Under the pieces are notes generated by a model. The model ran no database searches. It saw only the letters and a list, made by a program, of their open reading frames with translations, and was not told the origin of the DNA. From Antennarius striatus (Eukaryota > Chordata > Actinopteri > Lophiiformes > Antennariidae), in assembly GCF_040054535.1 (NCBI RefSeq), contig NC_090784.1:15057001-15121000 (forward strand): DNA of 64,000 nt, given 5' to 3'. The translations under genes were made by a program, and so were the position numbers. The first letter of the stretch is position 1. The number at the start of each line of letters is the position of its first letter. This document shows, piece by piece, positions 1 to 27,040 of the stretch.

Positions 1-98
1 TGGCCATATGAAGAACAATTTTTTAGGATTGAAAATTAACTGAATATTTTCAAAATGAAATGAGCTGTGTGTTCATGACTTCGCATTTCTGTTCACAG

Positions 99-2293
99 CT
101 AACCCGTGAAGCACTTACAGGCGACCCCACTGTCCGCTGGGGCGACAAGTCGTATAATTCCATAGTTTTCTCAGATGGCACGATTGGATCTATATGTGAT
201 GTATGTGTTATATTTGTGATGTTTGATGTGTCCTGCAAATGCCTTTGTGTTACATTTATCATTCTTATTATTATTGGATAATTCTTGTACTGAAAAAAAA
301 AGCTCTGTTGTGTGAAAACTTCATTATCATAATAATTAGATCCAATTTATTTTTCAGCATGCACCATATGATGCCATGGTACTGGTGTCCATGTGTTGGT
401 ATCTCGACCAGCAAATTAAAGCAGCAGAAGGACAGTGGAAGGTGCTGTTTAATTCTGTACATATTTGTAAGCTGCTATTGATAAAATATTCACAAATTTC
501 CCCACTGTGGGACAATAAAGGTCTTTTATTATTATTATAATTATTATAATCACCTTAAATATGTATTCACTTTTCACACAATGTCTACACTTTGTAGGGT
601 CCAGACATTGTCAGACACATCCCCCCTCCCAAAGAGTTGGTGTTTACTGTGGATGAGAAAGTCAGGAGTGATATCAGCCATGCCAAACAGCAATATCTGG
701 AGTCGGTGAGCCAAAGGCCAGATGCTAAGCAACTTGTCCTTTGTGTACCACTGTGTGACTATCTCCTCTGTTTTTATAGTCACGAGACCTGCAGCTTGTA
801 TGTTATGCTTTCACAGCTTTTGGAAAAGCTGCCATTAGAGAGAGGAAGCTGCATCCAGACACATTTGTGCAGCTAGCAATGCAGCTCGCTTACTACAAGA
901 TGCACAGAAAGTAGGGAACCATAACTCAATTTGGCCATTCAAGTAAAGCTTTTGTGTTTGAAGTGATCGGAGATGTCTCTTCTTAATGTTTTCAGGCCTG
1001 GAAGTTGTTATGAGACAGCAATGACTCGGAAGTTCTACCACGGCAGGACAGAGACGATGCGACCCTGCACCAAGGAGGCTGTGAACTGGTGTAAAGCCAT
1101 GTTGGACCCTGCGTGCGATGTGAGTGTGTGTGAGTATGAAACCCTGCATTGTAGCAGGGTGTCTGAAAGATGGAGGAGGAAGAAGACCTTTACTCTTCAA
1201 TGTTGTTTATCATTTTCTTCCTGTCAGGTCAATACCAAGAGGAAAGCCATGCTGCTGGCCTTTGATAAACACAACAAACTGATGGCTGAAGCACAGGAAG
1301 GAAATGGTTAATGCACATCAATTCTATTAAATTCTCCTCTGAGTTACATCCTAAAGGCTGTTTTTGTCTTTCTGCTAACACATAGTACTGTCAGTTAGCT
1401 ATCAGTGGTTTAGTGTTATATATGTTCAGATGTTAACTGGTCACATCTGATATTGATTTATATTATTTTGCTCTTAGGTTTTGACCGGCATCTTCTGGGG
1501 CTCTATCTTATCTCTCAAGAGGAAGGACGCTCCACTCCAGAGCTTTTCTTGGATCCCCTCTATGTGAAGAGGTGTGACATCTATTTAGCTAATATGTTTC
1601 CGTGAAACAGTGTGTTTGCAGCTGGTTTTATCATTCTGTACATTCTGCACATATTTCATTATGTCTTTATTTTTATCTGTGAGTCACTGAGTTGTGTTGA
1701 TTTCTGCAGTGGTGGTGGTGGAAATTTCACATTATCATCCAGTCTGGTGGGCTACACTACAATACTGGGGGCTGTTGCTCCCATGGTGCAACATGGCTAC
1801 GGCTTTTTCTACCGCATCAGAGATGACAGGTATGCAGTAAAGGCCTGAAATATTTTTTAGAAATATTTCCTCCTGACTGTTACGATTTCTGTAGATAATG
1901 TTAAAAGTATTCAGCAGGATGAGACCCTTTATAGTGCTTTTAAAAGTGGATGTTTGTCGGGACAAAGAAGAAAACAACTTTTGTCTTTGACCTTGAAGAA
2001 TATACATTTTTATAAATTAATTTCAAGTCACTTTTCAACATCAAAAGAAAATAGTTTTTTACAATTAGTTTTTTATTATTCAAAAAACATACCATAGAGT
2101 ATAATTTTTTAAAAGTTTATGTATTTTCCTTCATTTCTGGAACTGAATACACTGCTTTTTTTCTATATCCAGGATTGTTATTTCCGTCACATCTTGGAAA
2201 TCCTGCCGTCAGACAGATGCTGCGTCACTGTTCAACAACTTCTCCAGCTCCCTGCACGAGATTCTCCACCTGGCCACCACATCTCAGCTATAA
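99..2293 (+). CDS. crot: Peroxisomal carnitine O-octanoyltransferase, C-terminal half (5' part outside window)
   Basis: Nine coding exons: 99-200, 358-441, 598-705, 780-910, 996-1119, 1228-1306, 1478-1571, 1710-1829, 2173-2293. They join in one frame to 320 codons plus TAA, about the last half of a family protein of roughly 610 aa. The family moves medium-chain acyl groups between CoA and carnitine inside peroxisomes. Visible motifs: HAPYDAM, whose His (codon 358-360, first of the second exon) aligns with the catalytic His of carnitine acyltransferases; YETAMTRKFYHGRTE; and GGGGNFTLSSSLVGY, the carnitine-binding region. The usual Ser-Thr-Ser there reads Ser-Ser-Ser. The protein ends in SQL, a PTS1-like peroxisomal signal. 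Position next to the ABCB gene matches vertebrate synteny and favours CROT over CRAT. The gene starts left of the window. Confidence 0.95.
494..545 (+). repeat. Fish LINE/SINE-type 3' tail in crot intron
   Basis: The words CCCCACTGTGGGACAATAAAG followed by a TTATTATTATAATTATTATAA run look like the 3' end of fish CR1/L2-type LINEs, which end in short tandem repeats after an ACAATAAAG signal. Only the tail is seen; family assignment is from memory. Confidence 0.4.
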
Positions 2294-3680
2294 AAGCACA
2301 CAGATAAATTCCTTACATTTTGGCTCTCACCACATGTGCTCTCTGAAAAAATTGCAGGCATAATTTAAAATCTTCTACAATAGCCAATTGCCTTTGATAA
2401 TGTTGATTCTCAGCACTGATTGATCCAACTTTACAGAAACAGTATAGGGAACTGATGTCTGCTGGTTTGGCCATTTAGAAAAGTAACATTTAAGCTTCTT
2501 TCAGTGTTATATAGGTATTTCTGTCTTCATCTTTTGTTTGGGTTTAAATATTCTTGATTCTCATCTCTTTCAAGATTTTAGTATATATTATTGAAAAGAT
2601 TGATACGTCATGTGTAAGCCAAGATGATCAAGCTAATTTTTGACTTGTGATATTTGAAATGAGGAGATACCTTTGATATAAGCTAAAGTAAACTCACATT
2701 TAATAGAACAAAGATGGACAAAGTATGACGATTGTTCTTTTTTCACTTGCCTTTGTCCAAGATTTCATGGAGATCTGTGTGGTAAATAAGTGCACAAGTA
2801 GGGTAAATGTGGAAAAGAATATGGATTCTGGACCTTATAAGGGCTCAATATTTTCCTAACTCAGTCCAGTCCTTTTAAATTCTGGGAGTTCTATCCAGTG
2901 TTTGTTTACCTCCTGCTAACAAACTCATCTGTGTGTTTGTTAGCAGGAGGTAAACAAACACACAGATAAAAACTTCACCTCCTTGGAGGTAAAAGAAATG
3001 ATTTGTCTTGTTTTATGCTCAGATGAATTTCTCTGTGAAAATGTAAGAAATAGCACCTAGGATTTTGAATGCAGGTATACAAAAATTGTTCCATTGTTCC
3101 ACATGAAACTATTATCAGCTCTAAGGCCTGTGCTTTGAGCCATTGTCTTTTTCTTTTTTTGTTTTATAAATACCACTCCCTATGTTCTGTCACTCTGCCA
3201 GTCCATTGAGAATACTTTCCCCTGCTTTGAAATGAACATATTTGGACCTACAATACTTTTATGAATGTGAATATATCCACAAATAAGGCATTATAATTTT
3301 TATTAATGTTTCCTTGCTATGTAGTTGGAGATGCAAATACAGTATAGACCTTCTGATGAAAGGGCTGCCTTCCAGTCTACTGGACACTAGTATTACTATA
3401 TTAAATCTGCAAACTTGTTACCTCAGTCTTTGAGCTAAAATGTGACTCACTACTATGTATGTTTTGTTCATATTACTTGGGATGATTGCTGTAAAACATC
3501 ACTTTAACATAAAAGATGTAATTATTTTTAAAAGCCTTACACAGGTCTGTATTTGCTGACTGTTAACTAAGATGTTATGAATGTAAAATGTGACTAAAAC
3601 TGTCTTACATTCAAATGTCCAAAGGGGAGAAAAGTGTATGATAACACGGGAAAATAAAGTTGAAAACTGGGCTAATTCTA
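2294..3680 (+). other. crot: crot 3'UTR with poly(A) signal
   Basis: AT-rich non-coding sequence after the crot stop. A canonical AATAAA lies at 3653-3658, so the transcript probably ends near 3670-3690. It contains a perfect 27-bp hairpin (2898-2961) and a small ACCTCC/GGAGGT palindrome just after it. I see no open frame of note. The UTR end is inferred. Confidence 0.55.
2898..2961. repeat. Perfect 27-bp inverted repeat in crot 3'UTR
   Basis: The left arm 2898-2924 is the exact reverse complement of the right arm 2935-2961, with a 10-nt loop (TCATCTGTGT). If transcribed with crot it would fold as a long RNA hairpin. No target-site duplication or transposon end is apparent. Confidence 0.9.
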
Positions 3681-4844
3681 CCTGTTACCTGTTTGATGTT
3701 ATTAAACCATTACACAAAAACAAAAGTCATGCTAGTTTGACGCTTATGACTCCTTGACCTCTACAGTTTGGAATAGCATTGTTCTCATTAGTTATTCCAC
3801 AAAATAAAACATTTCACGAGTTTCGACTTTTTTCAGGATTCAGCTCATCAAAGTTAGATTTGTGAATCTGACACCAAATCAAATGAATGGTTTCAACTAG
3901 TTTCAAATGTGTGTCAGCTCAGTAATGTGGTGTAGTAGTCATGATGGATTGCTGATACAGTGAGGTCTACAAATTAAACGTAAATTGAACTGAATCTATC
4001 AAAGTAAGCGTAATCCCTTAATCACCTTTTGAATGATCATGTAAGCGGCAAATACACAAAATATTTAATAGTTATTTGCAGTATAACCATACAAGCTCAA
4101 TACTTAAGTAATTAGGTTTATTGTAGAAATTTATTTGGATTTTCAGAGTGTAACTGAGAAATAACATTTGTAAATTCAGTCATATACCATATTTTCCTGG
4201 ACCAATTTGGAAGTTCAGGCACTTTGTGTAACTACAAATCTAGTAGAAGACACATAAAAACTGTATGATGATAATAAATAATGAAAACATCTGCACATAC
4301 TTAAACTGGCAATAGTGATCAAGTATTAAGCGTTATAAGTGCTACATTCATACATTGGCAGCTTTAATCTGAGAACATTTGCCTTTGGCGTTTTTCAGTT
4401 TACAGCAGGTGGCACCAGATACCTTAAAATTAAAAAAGAACTGAAAATAAATTAGTCTTTGCCTGGATGGAAAAAAAACTAAACAAAAAAAAGAATGAGT
4501 GGTAAAATAGCAAGGAATTTGACTTGTGATGGCAGAACACCTGTGTCAGTCAGAATGAACCAGAATCCTAAAACTGAATCAGCTAAATATAATTTAGTGG
4601 TTCATTATATTGTTAGTATGTGTGTTTTTCATGTGTCACTATCTTCTTTGAAAAAGGCACAAAACAGTGATGACAAACAGACAGATGTTCAGAACATTTC
4701 AAACATCAACTATTTTACTACGTAGAGCTGTCTAAACATGTAAAATATGGAGTGTAGATAAGACGCACAAATGGTGTCTCTTTGGAAATCTGAAAACATA
4801 AAATACAGTCAGTGTTGCAGCACCCTCTTTGTCCTCTCTCTATC
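3681..4844 (-). other. abcb4: Convergent 3' ends: gap and ABCB 3'UTR
   Basis: crot (plus) and the ABCB gene (minus) converge here. On the minus strand AATAAA occurs at 4117-4122 and 4130-4135 (TTTATT on the plus strand), so the ABCB 3'UTR probably covers about 4100-4844. The remaining few hundred bases to the crot end are AT-rich with no recognisable gene. Ends are inferred from signals only. Confidence 0.45.
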
Positions 4845-19885
<15,041 letters not shown>

Positions 19886-20400
19886 GTCTGCTTCCTGTAA
19901 GGCGAAGAATGCGTTTACATCCCACAGCTCGTATAGACAGTTTACTGGAACCCCAACTCCAATCCCTTTTTTAAGCGGGATCACAACACGACGGGGGCGA
20001 TCATACGTTCAGAAAACACTGCAGCAGGAGGTGTGACATGAATTGAAAATAAAACATGAGCCATACTAACACCTGGGGGAACCGCTGGTTTGCGCCGTCA
20101 CCGTCCCTGACCCCTCTCAGTCCTGCGTCTATTTCTGATCTGCACCAGACGCTGCCCCGCTCTTCTCCCTCCCTCCCTCCTCACGTGGATTTATATCAGC
20201 TGTGGGAAAGGAGGAAGGCCATTCTTGCTTCTCGGGTCAATGTATTTCACGTGTATTTAGATAAGACTGTATTATTGTTTATTTCTAATACATTTCTGAT
20301 CAATGTGCGGCGCCTTTTGATCCGCGTTGTCTTACTTCCTAATCGATGACAGTCTGTCGACCTCAGTGGGCGTGGCAAAAATTAGTGGGTATAGAAAATC
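19886..20400 (-). promoter_or_regulatory. abcb4: Probable 5' flank and promoter of the ABCB gene
   Basis: Upstream of the minus-strand ATG the sequence turns CpG-rich (CACGACGGGGGCGATCATACG; GAACCGCTGGTTTGCGCCG) between about 19970 and 20200, in contrast to its AT-rich surroundings. Two CACGTG E-boxes occur near 20183 and 20250. A noncoding first exon is likely somewhere here, because CTTACAG just before the start codon looks like an acceptor. The transcription start cannot be fixed by eye. Confidence 0.4.
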
Positions 20401-20449
20401 GAACGTCCAAAAATGACATTTCAGTCTTTATAAAAAAGGATTTCATGGC

Positions 20450-20770
20450 GGCACAGTGGTGTAGTGGTTAGAACTGCTGCATCACAGCAAGAAGGTCAGG
20501 GGTTCAAACCCCATCATTTCCAACATGGCCCTTTCTGTGAAGAGTTTGCATGTTCTCTCCCTATCTGAATGGGTTTTCTCCGGTTCCCCCATTATCAGGA
20601 AAAACATGCATCTCGGGAATATTAGGTCATGTTGGACCGCAGTGGCGGCGCGCCCGGGATGCAGCGGCTCTGGACCAACTATCCATCTGGCCTCGAAATC
20701 TCATTGTACCATCTCTCTGTGTGTATAATGACAATAAAGAAAGTTAGACTTTGACTTGTTTGACTTTGAC
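20450..20770 (+). repeat. Fish interspersed repeat fused to a LINE-like tail
   Basis: Begins GGCGGCACAGTGGTGTAGTGG with box B-like GGTTCAAACCCC and GAGTTTGCATGTTCTC, the head of the common fish repeat. It then switches to CTGGCCTCGAAATCTCATTG and ATAATGACAATAAAGAAAG, a LINE-type 3' end with a degenerate TTGACTTGTTTGACTTTGAC repeat. A composite or nested insertion. Confidence 0.65.
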
Positions 20771-20829
20771 TTCAGCACATTCTGTGTTTATTATGTAAAA
20801 TTTATAATGAGTATTAAATAGACCAGCTG

Positions 20830-21400
20830 TCAATGGGACGGTCTTAGGCTGTCAATGATTTTTAATCCAGTGCGTTCAACTCTATCCAGCAACTGGGTGT
20901 CAAGCTGGAGGCTGTGGATGTGGAGGTGAGGACCCCACTGGCTGGCCTCAGATTCCTGTCTGTCTCGGTGGTCAGGGAAGCAGGTGCTCCACCAGGGACT
21001 CCCTTCCTGTCCACTCACTGACCTTCAACTGAACTGTGAGCTGTGCCGTCTGCAGAAGTTCTTGGATGACATGAAGGACAGTACAGATCTGTGGTGGATG
21101 GGTTTGTGGAGTGGACAGCAAGAAATCACCTGCTTCCCAACGCGGATTAGACCAAAGAGATGGTGATTGACACTTGTGTGAAGCAAGATATTGGAAAATG
21201 TTCTACAAGTCTGTTTTGCTGTTGTTGGGGCTGCAGCTTTGAAACAGCAACACAAACAGAATTATCAAACTGATAAGGACACTGACTCCATTTTTGGCCT
21301 GCAAGGAGGACACATTTGAAGAAGTGGATGAGAGGAGGTCCACAGCCCACCTTGTACCTCAGTGGCCTGATTACGTCTGAAGTCCCTACACTCCCCTATA
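20830..21400 (+). pseudogene. Decayed LINE reverse-transcriptase fragment (Rex1/CR1-like)
   Basis: In the frame at 21094 the translation reads VDGFVEWTARNHLLPNAD, then an in-frame TAG (21148-21150), then TKEMVID. This resembles the fish LINE segment just after the catalytic FADDT motif (VD.FV.WC..N.L.LNV.KTKEMV.D). Other frames upstream and downstream carry shorter matches such as a GLVD-type lead-in and DERRSTA. Stops and frameshifts show it is dead. Clade placement is from memory. Confidence 0.5.
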
Positions 21401-21532
21401 ATCATGACTGTAAAAAAATCAATATGTACACCAAACATGTTTCCCTTCTGTTTGATTGTATGTAATCCTTATCCTACAGAGATTCTTTGTGAAATTATTT
21501 ACACTCAATAATAATACAATATCCGTCCGTCC

Positions 21533-21563
21533 ATCCATCATTCCATCCATCCATCCATCCATG
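21533..21563. repeat. (CCAT)n tetranucleotide repeat
   Basis: CCATCCATCATTCCATCCATCC-type run, about seven units with one imperfection. Such CATC runs often end the fish repeat family that begins again at 21602. Confidence 0.85.
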
Positions 21564-21601
21564 AGATTAAAACATATGATGTCACATTCTGTATTTGATC
21601 A

Positions 21602-21830
21602 GGGCGGCACGGTGGCGCAGTGGGTAGCACTGTTGCCGCACAGCAAGACGGTTCTTGCTCTGTGCGGAGTTTGCATGTTCTCCCCGTGTCTGCGTGGGTT
21701 CTTTCCGGGTTCTACGGCTTTATTACGTTTTCCCCGCCTCACGCTCTAAGCCAGCTGGGATAGGCTCCAGCTCCCCGTGACTCGTGCAAGCGGATGAGGC
21801 GGTGAGGAAAAAGAATGAATGTACTTGATC
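21602..21830 (+). repeat. Fish GGCGGCACGGTGGCGCAGTGG repeat copy
   Basis: The head GGGCGGCACGGTGGCGCAGT is nearly consensus; it continues with GCGGAGTTTGCATGTTCTCC and ends AGCTGGGATAGGCTCCAGC, then GCGGATGAGGCGGTGAGG and GAATGAATG. The middle of the element is deleted. Low divergence suggests fairly recent insertion. Confidence 0.8.
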
Positions 21831-23121
21831 ATTCCTGCTGTGCTTTTTTAGCATGCAATTTTCCATAAAATGCAATGTTTTATCATTTTACCTGAATAAA
21901 TGCTTATTAATCATACAGATTTTTTTTTTACAATCTGAGGATATTGTGCTCTGATAATTTTGGCCAATACAGTCTAATTTTGGCCACGTATTCAATTGTC
22001 ATCTCTATTGGCAGGGTTTTTTGACAGATGTTAAACTGACATTTATAGTTACCTTGAGTTCGTTCTGAGGAGGAGTTAGAGACTGACCACATCCTGCAAA
22101 CCATTTCCTCATCAACACAGTCTTCTTATGTCTCTTTTTTCTTTCATTGCACAGTAGTCCAACCTGTACAGCGGGTTCCTCAGCCATTCGGTTTATCGGA
22201 CAGATTTGTTTTTCAACTGAATGATCAGTTGGGTGTTCGATTTGTCGTTCCCTTAATTGTCACCACAGTCTTGATTGAAGTCCTTGTGTGTCCCATGTAA
22301 TTCTCAAAATTTTAGCATCTGCATGATTTGAGAGATGAATTCGATAAATTAAGGACATGATTTTCCAGTACTCTAATTCCATTTCTTTTCTCCAAGACTT
22401 ACCACCTTCTTCCCATTCCATTACAGACAGTCTTTTTCTGTATGAAAAGACAAGCAGATCCCTACATTATTTTGGAATCGACTGAAAACTGGAACCATTT
22501 TCTCTTCCAAATGGAACCCGATTCTACTTCCTTGATTATGACATCAGAAGCCCAGGAGCTTCTATTAGTTGCTAAGTAAGCTCTTATATATGCAGTTGTA
22601 AACCTGAAAGAAAGAAAATAAACTGAACTTTTTGTCAGGGTGCCTCCTGGGCTACTGGTAAAATGGTTTACAGCTACAACCTTCTCAAACATTTAGGCTT
22701 CACTTTGAGGCACTCTTTCTTATTTTTACCATGAAGGTGTCGATGATTTCCAAAATTAATTTTTTGACCAATCATACAGCAAGAGTGTTTTCCACTTTGT
22801 GTCAGATCATCTTAAATGAGCTAAGGTCCAGTGAAGCTAGCAGTATATCTGGATCTGATTTATAAACACTTTCCTCTTTGCACTATGCTGAGATAAATTG
22901 TGGTCAAATTGCTGCTAAATTTTGGGATCCTTTGCGATCCACAAAAGCCGTTTTATCCTGTTGGGCTGAATCAAATGATGCGGCTCACTACAACAGCCGA
23001 AATTCCCATCAGGAACCCCAACCCTTTAAGCGCTCAAGGTGGGTGTGGTCTTACCATGTAGCTCTGGTACTACGTCCTTACGTCACCACCTACGTACGGA
23101 TGTGTCTCATTTCCTTGCAAC
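21831..23121. other. Intergenic, no gene recognised
   Basis: AT-rich sequence between repeats. I see no exon with splice signals, no RNA gene and no repeat family I recognise. Short frames here (up to about 80 codons) lack family resemblance. Confidence 0.5.
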
Positions 23122-23504
23122 CAGGGCTCTGAACCGGTTCATGGAACGAAAACAAAAACCGGAAACTTTTGGTCCTTTGGCAGGAACAAAAACGAAACAG
23201 AAAAATTTAAAAAAAAAAAAAATTTTGGAACTCAGTGTACACATAGAGGCTTAATATTAAAAGGCGCAGCGTTGATTTTTGAGAAATCTTAAGGCTTTTA
23301 AACGCGTCTTATGGTGCGCAAAATACGGCACCTACATATTTATATTGACAAGGAACGTTATGAACCGGTTCAGGAACTTTATTTTTTTTGTTCTGACCTG
23401 TTCAGGAACATCAGTTTATGGGTGGAACGCAAAACCGGAAACGTTATAATTCCGTTTGTGTTTGGAACGAACCGATTGGCAAAAAATTCTGGTTCAAAGC
23501 CCTG
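23122..23504. mobile_element. hAT-type non-autonomous DNA transposon (MITE), 383 bp
   Basis: Ends are CAGGGCTCTGAACC (23122-23135) and GGTTCAAAGCCCTG (23491-23504), inverted with one mismatch. Flanks CTTGCAAC (23114-23121) and CGTGCAAC (23505-23512) form an 8-bp target duplication with one mismatch. CAGGG ends and 8-bp duplications are hAT hallmarks. The interior has repeated GGAACG/CGTTCC and GAACCGGTTC words and no transposase frame. Confidence 0.8.
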
Positions 23505-23512
23505 CGTGCAAC

Positions 23513-25978
23513 GGAGGCTCGAAGAACAACAATGCCCGACATTTCAACGCGAGTTTCACTCCTGGCGATTATACAATACTAACACGATAAAGCGACTGGT
23601 TCCGTGTTTTTTGCTGGTTGTCTTTGGTTCTCTAGTGGCTGTTGATTGGAAAACATCGGCTAGAATCCAGCTGCTGGTTCGTCCTTCTCAATGTGTTTCA
23701 CAATGAACACTGGACGTTCAGCCTCTTTTTCAGGCATTGGTATTATTGCAACTACTATATCCATGGGAGGTTGTTTTTTAATTTTTTTATTTTTTACAAA
23801 ACTCTTCTGCCTCTGTATTACAGCGCTACATGTTCTGGAATATATTGCAAGACACAAACACGTCTGATCAGGAAAAATTGCAATACAATACAAAACTTTA
23901 TAAGCTTGAGCAGGTTTTCAATAAAACAAAATGCATCTCAACCATTATGTGTCAATGTCTTCTCTGGGATTGTGCCTCAATCACTAGTCAGTCCAAGCAA
24001 AACCCTGGTTTCTGCATCTTTCTTCTGCAGTAAAGCATTGAAGTTCAAACAATTTTAAATTGCTTTGGCTATTTTAATTATATTTATTAATGCAATCTGA
24101 ATTACGATTGATTAATGTGCAACGAATCTTACTGTAATGGTCCAGTGGTGATGGCAGACAACAAATCAGGGTTCGAGTTCACAAATTTGTCCACAATGCT
24201 TTTTACACTTTCAGCGATTAGAGAAAGATGTAAGATTGCTTTCTTGCTAGTAGCCTTGATAAAAGGATTTATATCAATATCCGTTAAACAACCAGATAAA
24301 CTGAATAATTATCTATCATGGCTATGACCACATTCTGTGTATTATTTTAATTTGATCTTGATGCTTTATACTGTATGTCCAAAGTAGAGAAAGTACAAAT
24401 CTGACAATGGACAAAATGCTAATCCATATAATATACTGCTAATCCCACTGCTGGTAACCTATTATAATACTAAGAAATAGTAAACAATCATGAATTGAAA
24501 TAAAAAAAATATCTTAAAACAGCTTTTAAGCCAATCAATGAAAAGGAATGAAGGAAATCACACATTATTACTCTGTGCCTCAGTCAAGAGACATGTGTTC
24601 AATAACATGTTCTAATAGCATACTGTACAAGGTAATTGTGACTATTGTTGTAACTTGATGGTATTTTGTACAATATCTGGGATGAATGTTGCCTTAATTA
24701 TATCAGGTTTGGTTTTGTGTTTGATGACTTTCCTGTAATTATTTTTCAGTTGTACGGTACTCATCTGCAGTTTTGACCTGTTCCGTGGTGCTTTGTTTAT
24801 ATTTTCAGAATGAGATGGTTTTCACTTGTTGAAAGAAAATAAAATTGCAGGTTGTGGTTCAACCAAAACCAATCCATGAGGGTACATTGTCACACAAAAT
24901 TGGTAATTGGACTTTTTTAATGTACTACATTTATGTACTACATTTCCTAGAAAATGATTGTCCTCTATGTTCTATTTATATAACATATGAGCATGACATT
25001 TTTGATGCAGCAGGTGGAAAATAGTTTGGCCTGAATTAGACTCATGAATCTGCGTAATATTGTATGCACAGCAATATAATAATGAGCAAACACTGATAGG
25101 TATGCAGGAAAACTGAAGCATTAACATACAGAGAGAAAATTAACTTCTTTGACCTCCTTATTATCTGCCAGAAGACTTACAGATAGTATCTTTACGAATG
25201 TATCCTGGTCTTATCTGATATTAGATGAAATATGTCTACAAGCCATGTAATAATAGCACATCAGAGACTCACCACAACTATTTCCTGTTACTGAGGCTTG
25301 TTGTCAGTTTTTTTTGTTTTACAACTCTGATAATGTATGATTGCTTCTTATCACTCCCTAAAAATTCGACCAAAGACTTTTATATATTTTGGTCTATTTC
25401 CTCCCCTTGTCAAATTACAAGGTGAGCATTTGAGGAGCAAATGATCTTAGGTTTTATTTGCTCCTCAAATAAAATTTGGTCACCATACCAATGAACTGGT
25501 TCAACTGAGAAATATTGCCTGAAATTGAACCATTACCGTCAACCTCTGATCTTTAATGTATCATCCTCATTATCGTCTCTTGTCTTGACTTTTGTAGTTT
25601 TCATTTTACCTGCCTGACTCAAACTTTGCTAGCTCATGTCCCAACTTCTCCAGGTATAAGCGGATGGACTTTTAACTGGAACTATGATCAAATTTTTGTT
25701 CCATTTCATCACTTCATTGCACTTCATTTCAAGTGCAAAATAAATTTTAAGATGATTTTAATCACCTGTAAGTCACACCATGGCTTTGCTTTTAATGTGG
25801 CTTTGATGTACTGACTATCAGCTTAGTCATCCAATCACCTTTGACTTTACTACCGTTCAAAGTCAAAACTAAAGGTTACCGTTCATTTGAAGGCCTATCA
25901 TGCAATAATCTGCCTACTTATATTAAATTAACTGAGTCGCGTGACTGTTGCAACAATATCTTAACACTCACTTGTCTA
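23513..25978. other. Intergenic, no gene recognised
   Basis: AT-rich, with short tandem duplications (for example TGTACTACATTTATGTACTACA near 24920) and a 15-bp inverted repeat at 25428-25470. No exon, RNA gene or named repeat family was recognised. Confidence 0.5.
25428..25470. repeat. 15-bp inverted repeat
   Basis: ATTTGAGGAGCAAAT at 25428-25442 is the exact reverse complement of 25456-25470. Flanking GGTGA (25421) and TCACC (25480) are also complementary. Confidence 0.85.
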
Positions 25979-26449
25979 TGTCATGAACGTAGCGCAGGGA
26001 GGCAGGACTCATGTGCACGACACTGAGCGGTAAAATCAGAAAACAAGGTTATTCCAGGCGGGGTTCGGTACACGGGTAAGGCAGTCAATCCAGGCAGAGG
26101 TATCCAAGGCAGGAGGCGAAAAGGCAAGGTCAAAAGACAAGAAAGGTTCAAACACGAAAAGTTATGACAAGAACTATGACAAAAGGCTGGGATGTGAGCA
26201 ATGAACTACAACTAACTGGCGACGAGACAAGACACAAAGGGGGAATATACAGTATGCAGGACTGATGGGGGTGGTTGGACACAGGTGCGGGAAACACAAT
26301 CAGGGATCAGGTGCATGCAGACGGGGAGGGGGCAGGGCAGACAGGAACCTGAAACAGAGATGGGGGTGAGTGATCACAAAATAAAACAGGAAGACAAGAC
26401 ATGAAACATAGGGAAGCAAATAAAACACTTAAGAAACAGGTTCATGACA
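25979..26449. mobile_element. Solo LTR of an LTR retrotransposon, 471 bp
   Basis: The segment begins TGTCATGAAC and ends GTTCATGACA (perfect 10-bp inverted ends, TG...CA) and is flanked by the 5-bp direct repeat GTCTA at 25974-25978 and 26450-26454. That combination is diagnostic of an LTR. No gag-pol or second LTR is in the window, so it is a solo LTR left by recombination. Inside are A-rich AATAAA words near its right end and a GAATATACAGTATG segment. Orientation is not certain. Confidence 0.8.
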
Positions 26450-26960
26450 GTCTAAAAATAGTGTTTTTATAAATCAGTTGACTTCTTTGTGTGAGGCAGT
26501 CTTACGAGTCCTTTCTACAATGCACTGTGTTTGCATGTGTTTTGATTATGTTGTTGTGGTGATTTGTGACTTCTTTTCATTACAAAACGTCTTTATTCTC
26601 TGAAGTTGGCTCAATATAATAAAATCTCGCTCTACTTAGACAAGCTAGAGCAGAAAATGCTCCTTATTAGAAAGTCATTGTATTAATATCCAGCTGGTGC
26701 TGATAAGCACAATGATACCAGATATGATGGTATGGTGAGGGTAATGGTGAATGACTAAAATACATTGTTCCGTGCCAAGGACATTACTCAACAATTTACA
26801 CTTTTGTTTTGTGTTATTTGTCAAAAGCAACAGAACCAGTAGTTCATAAAGTGAAATACCGTTAGCAGATGTTGTAGTATTGGCAGTAGCGGATGCAGGT
26901 AATAAACCTGAAAGTTTGAGGAGTGCAACATTGCACTTATATGAAAAACATCACAATCTT

Positions 26961-27040
26961 TTTATTCTTTTCCTTTCGGCCTTTCCCTTCAGGGGTCACC
27001 ACAGTGAATCAGTTGCCTCCATCTAACCCTGTTTTCTGCA
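26961..27040 (-). repeat. Inverted copy of the LINE 3' tail
   Basis: The reverse complement of this segment (TGCAGAAAACAGGGTTAGAT ... CCCCTGAAGGGAAAGGCCG ...) matches 27579-27660 with only a few mismatches over about 80 nt. The LINE fragment is thus bracketed by inverted copies of its own 3' end. Confidence 0.85.
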
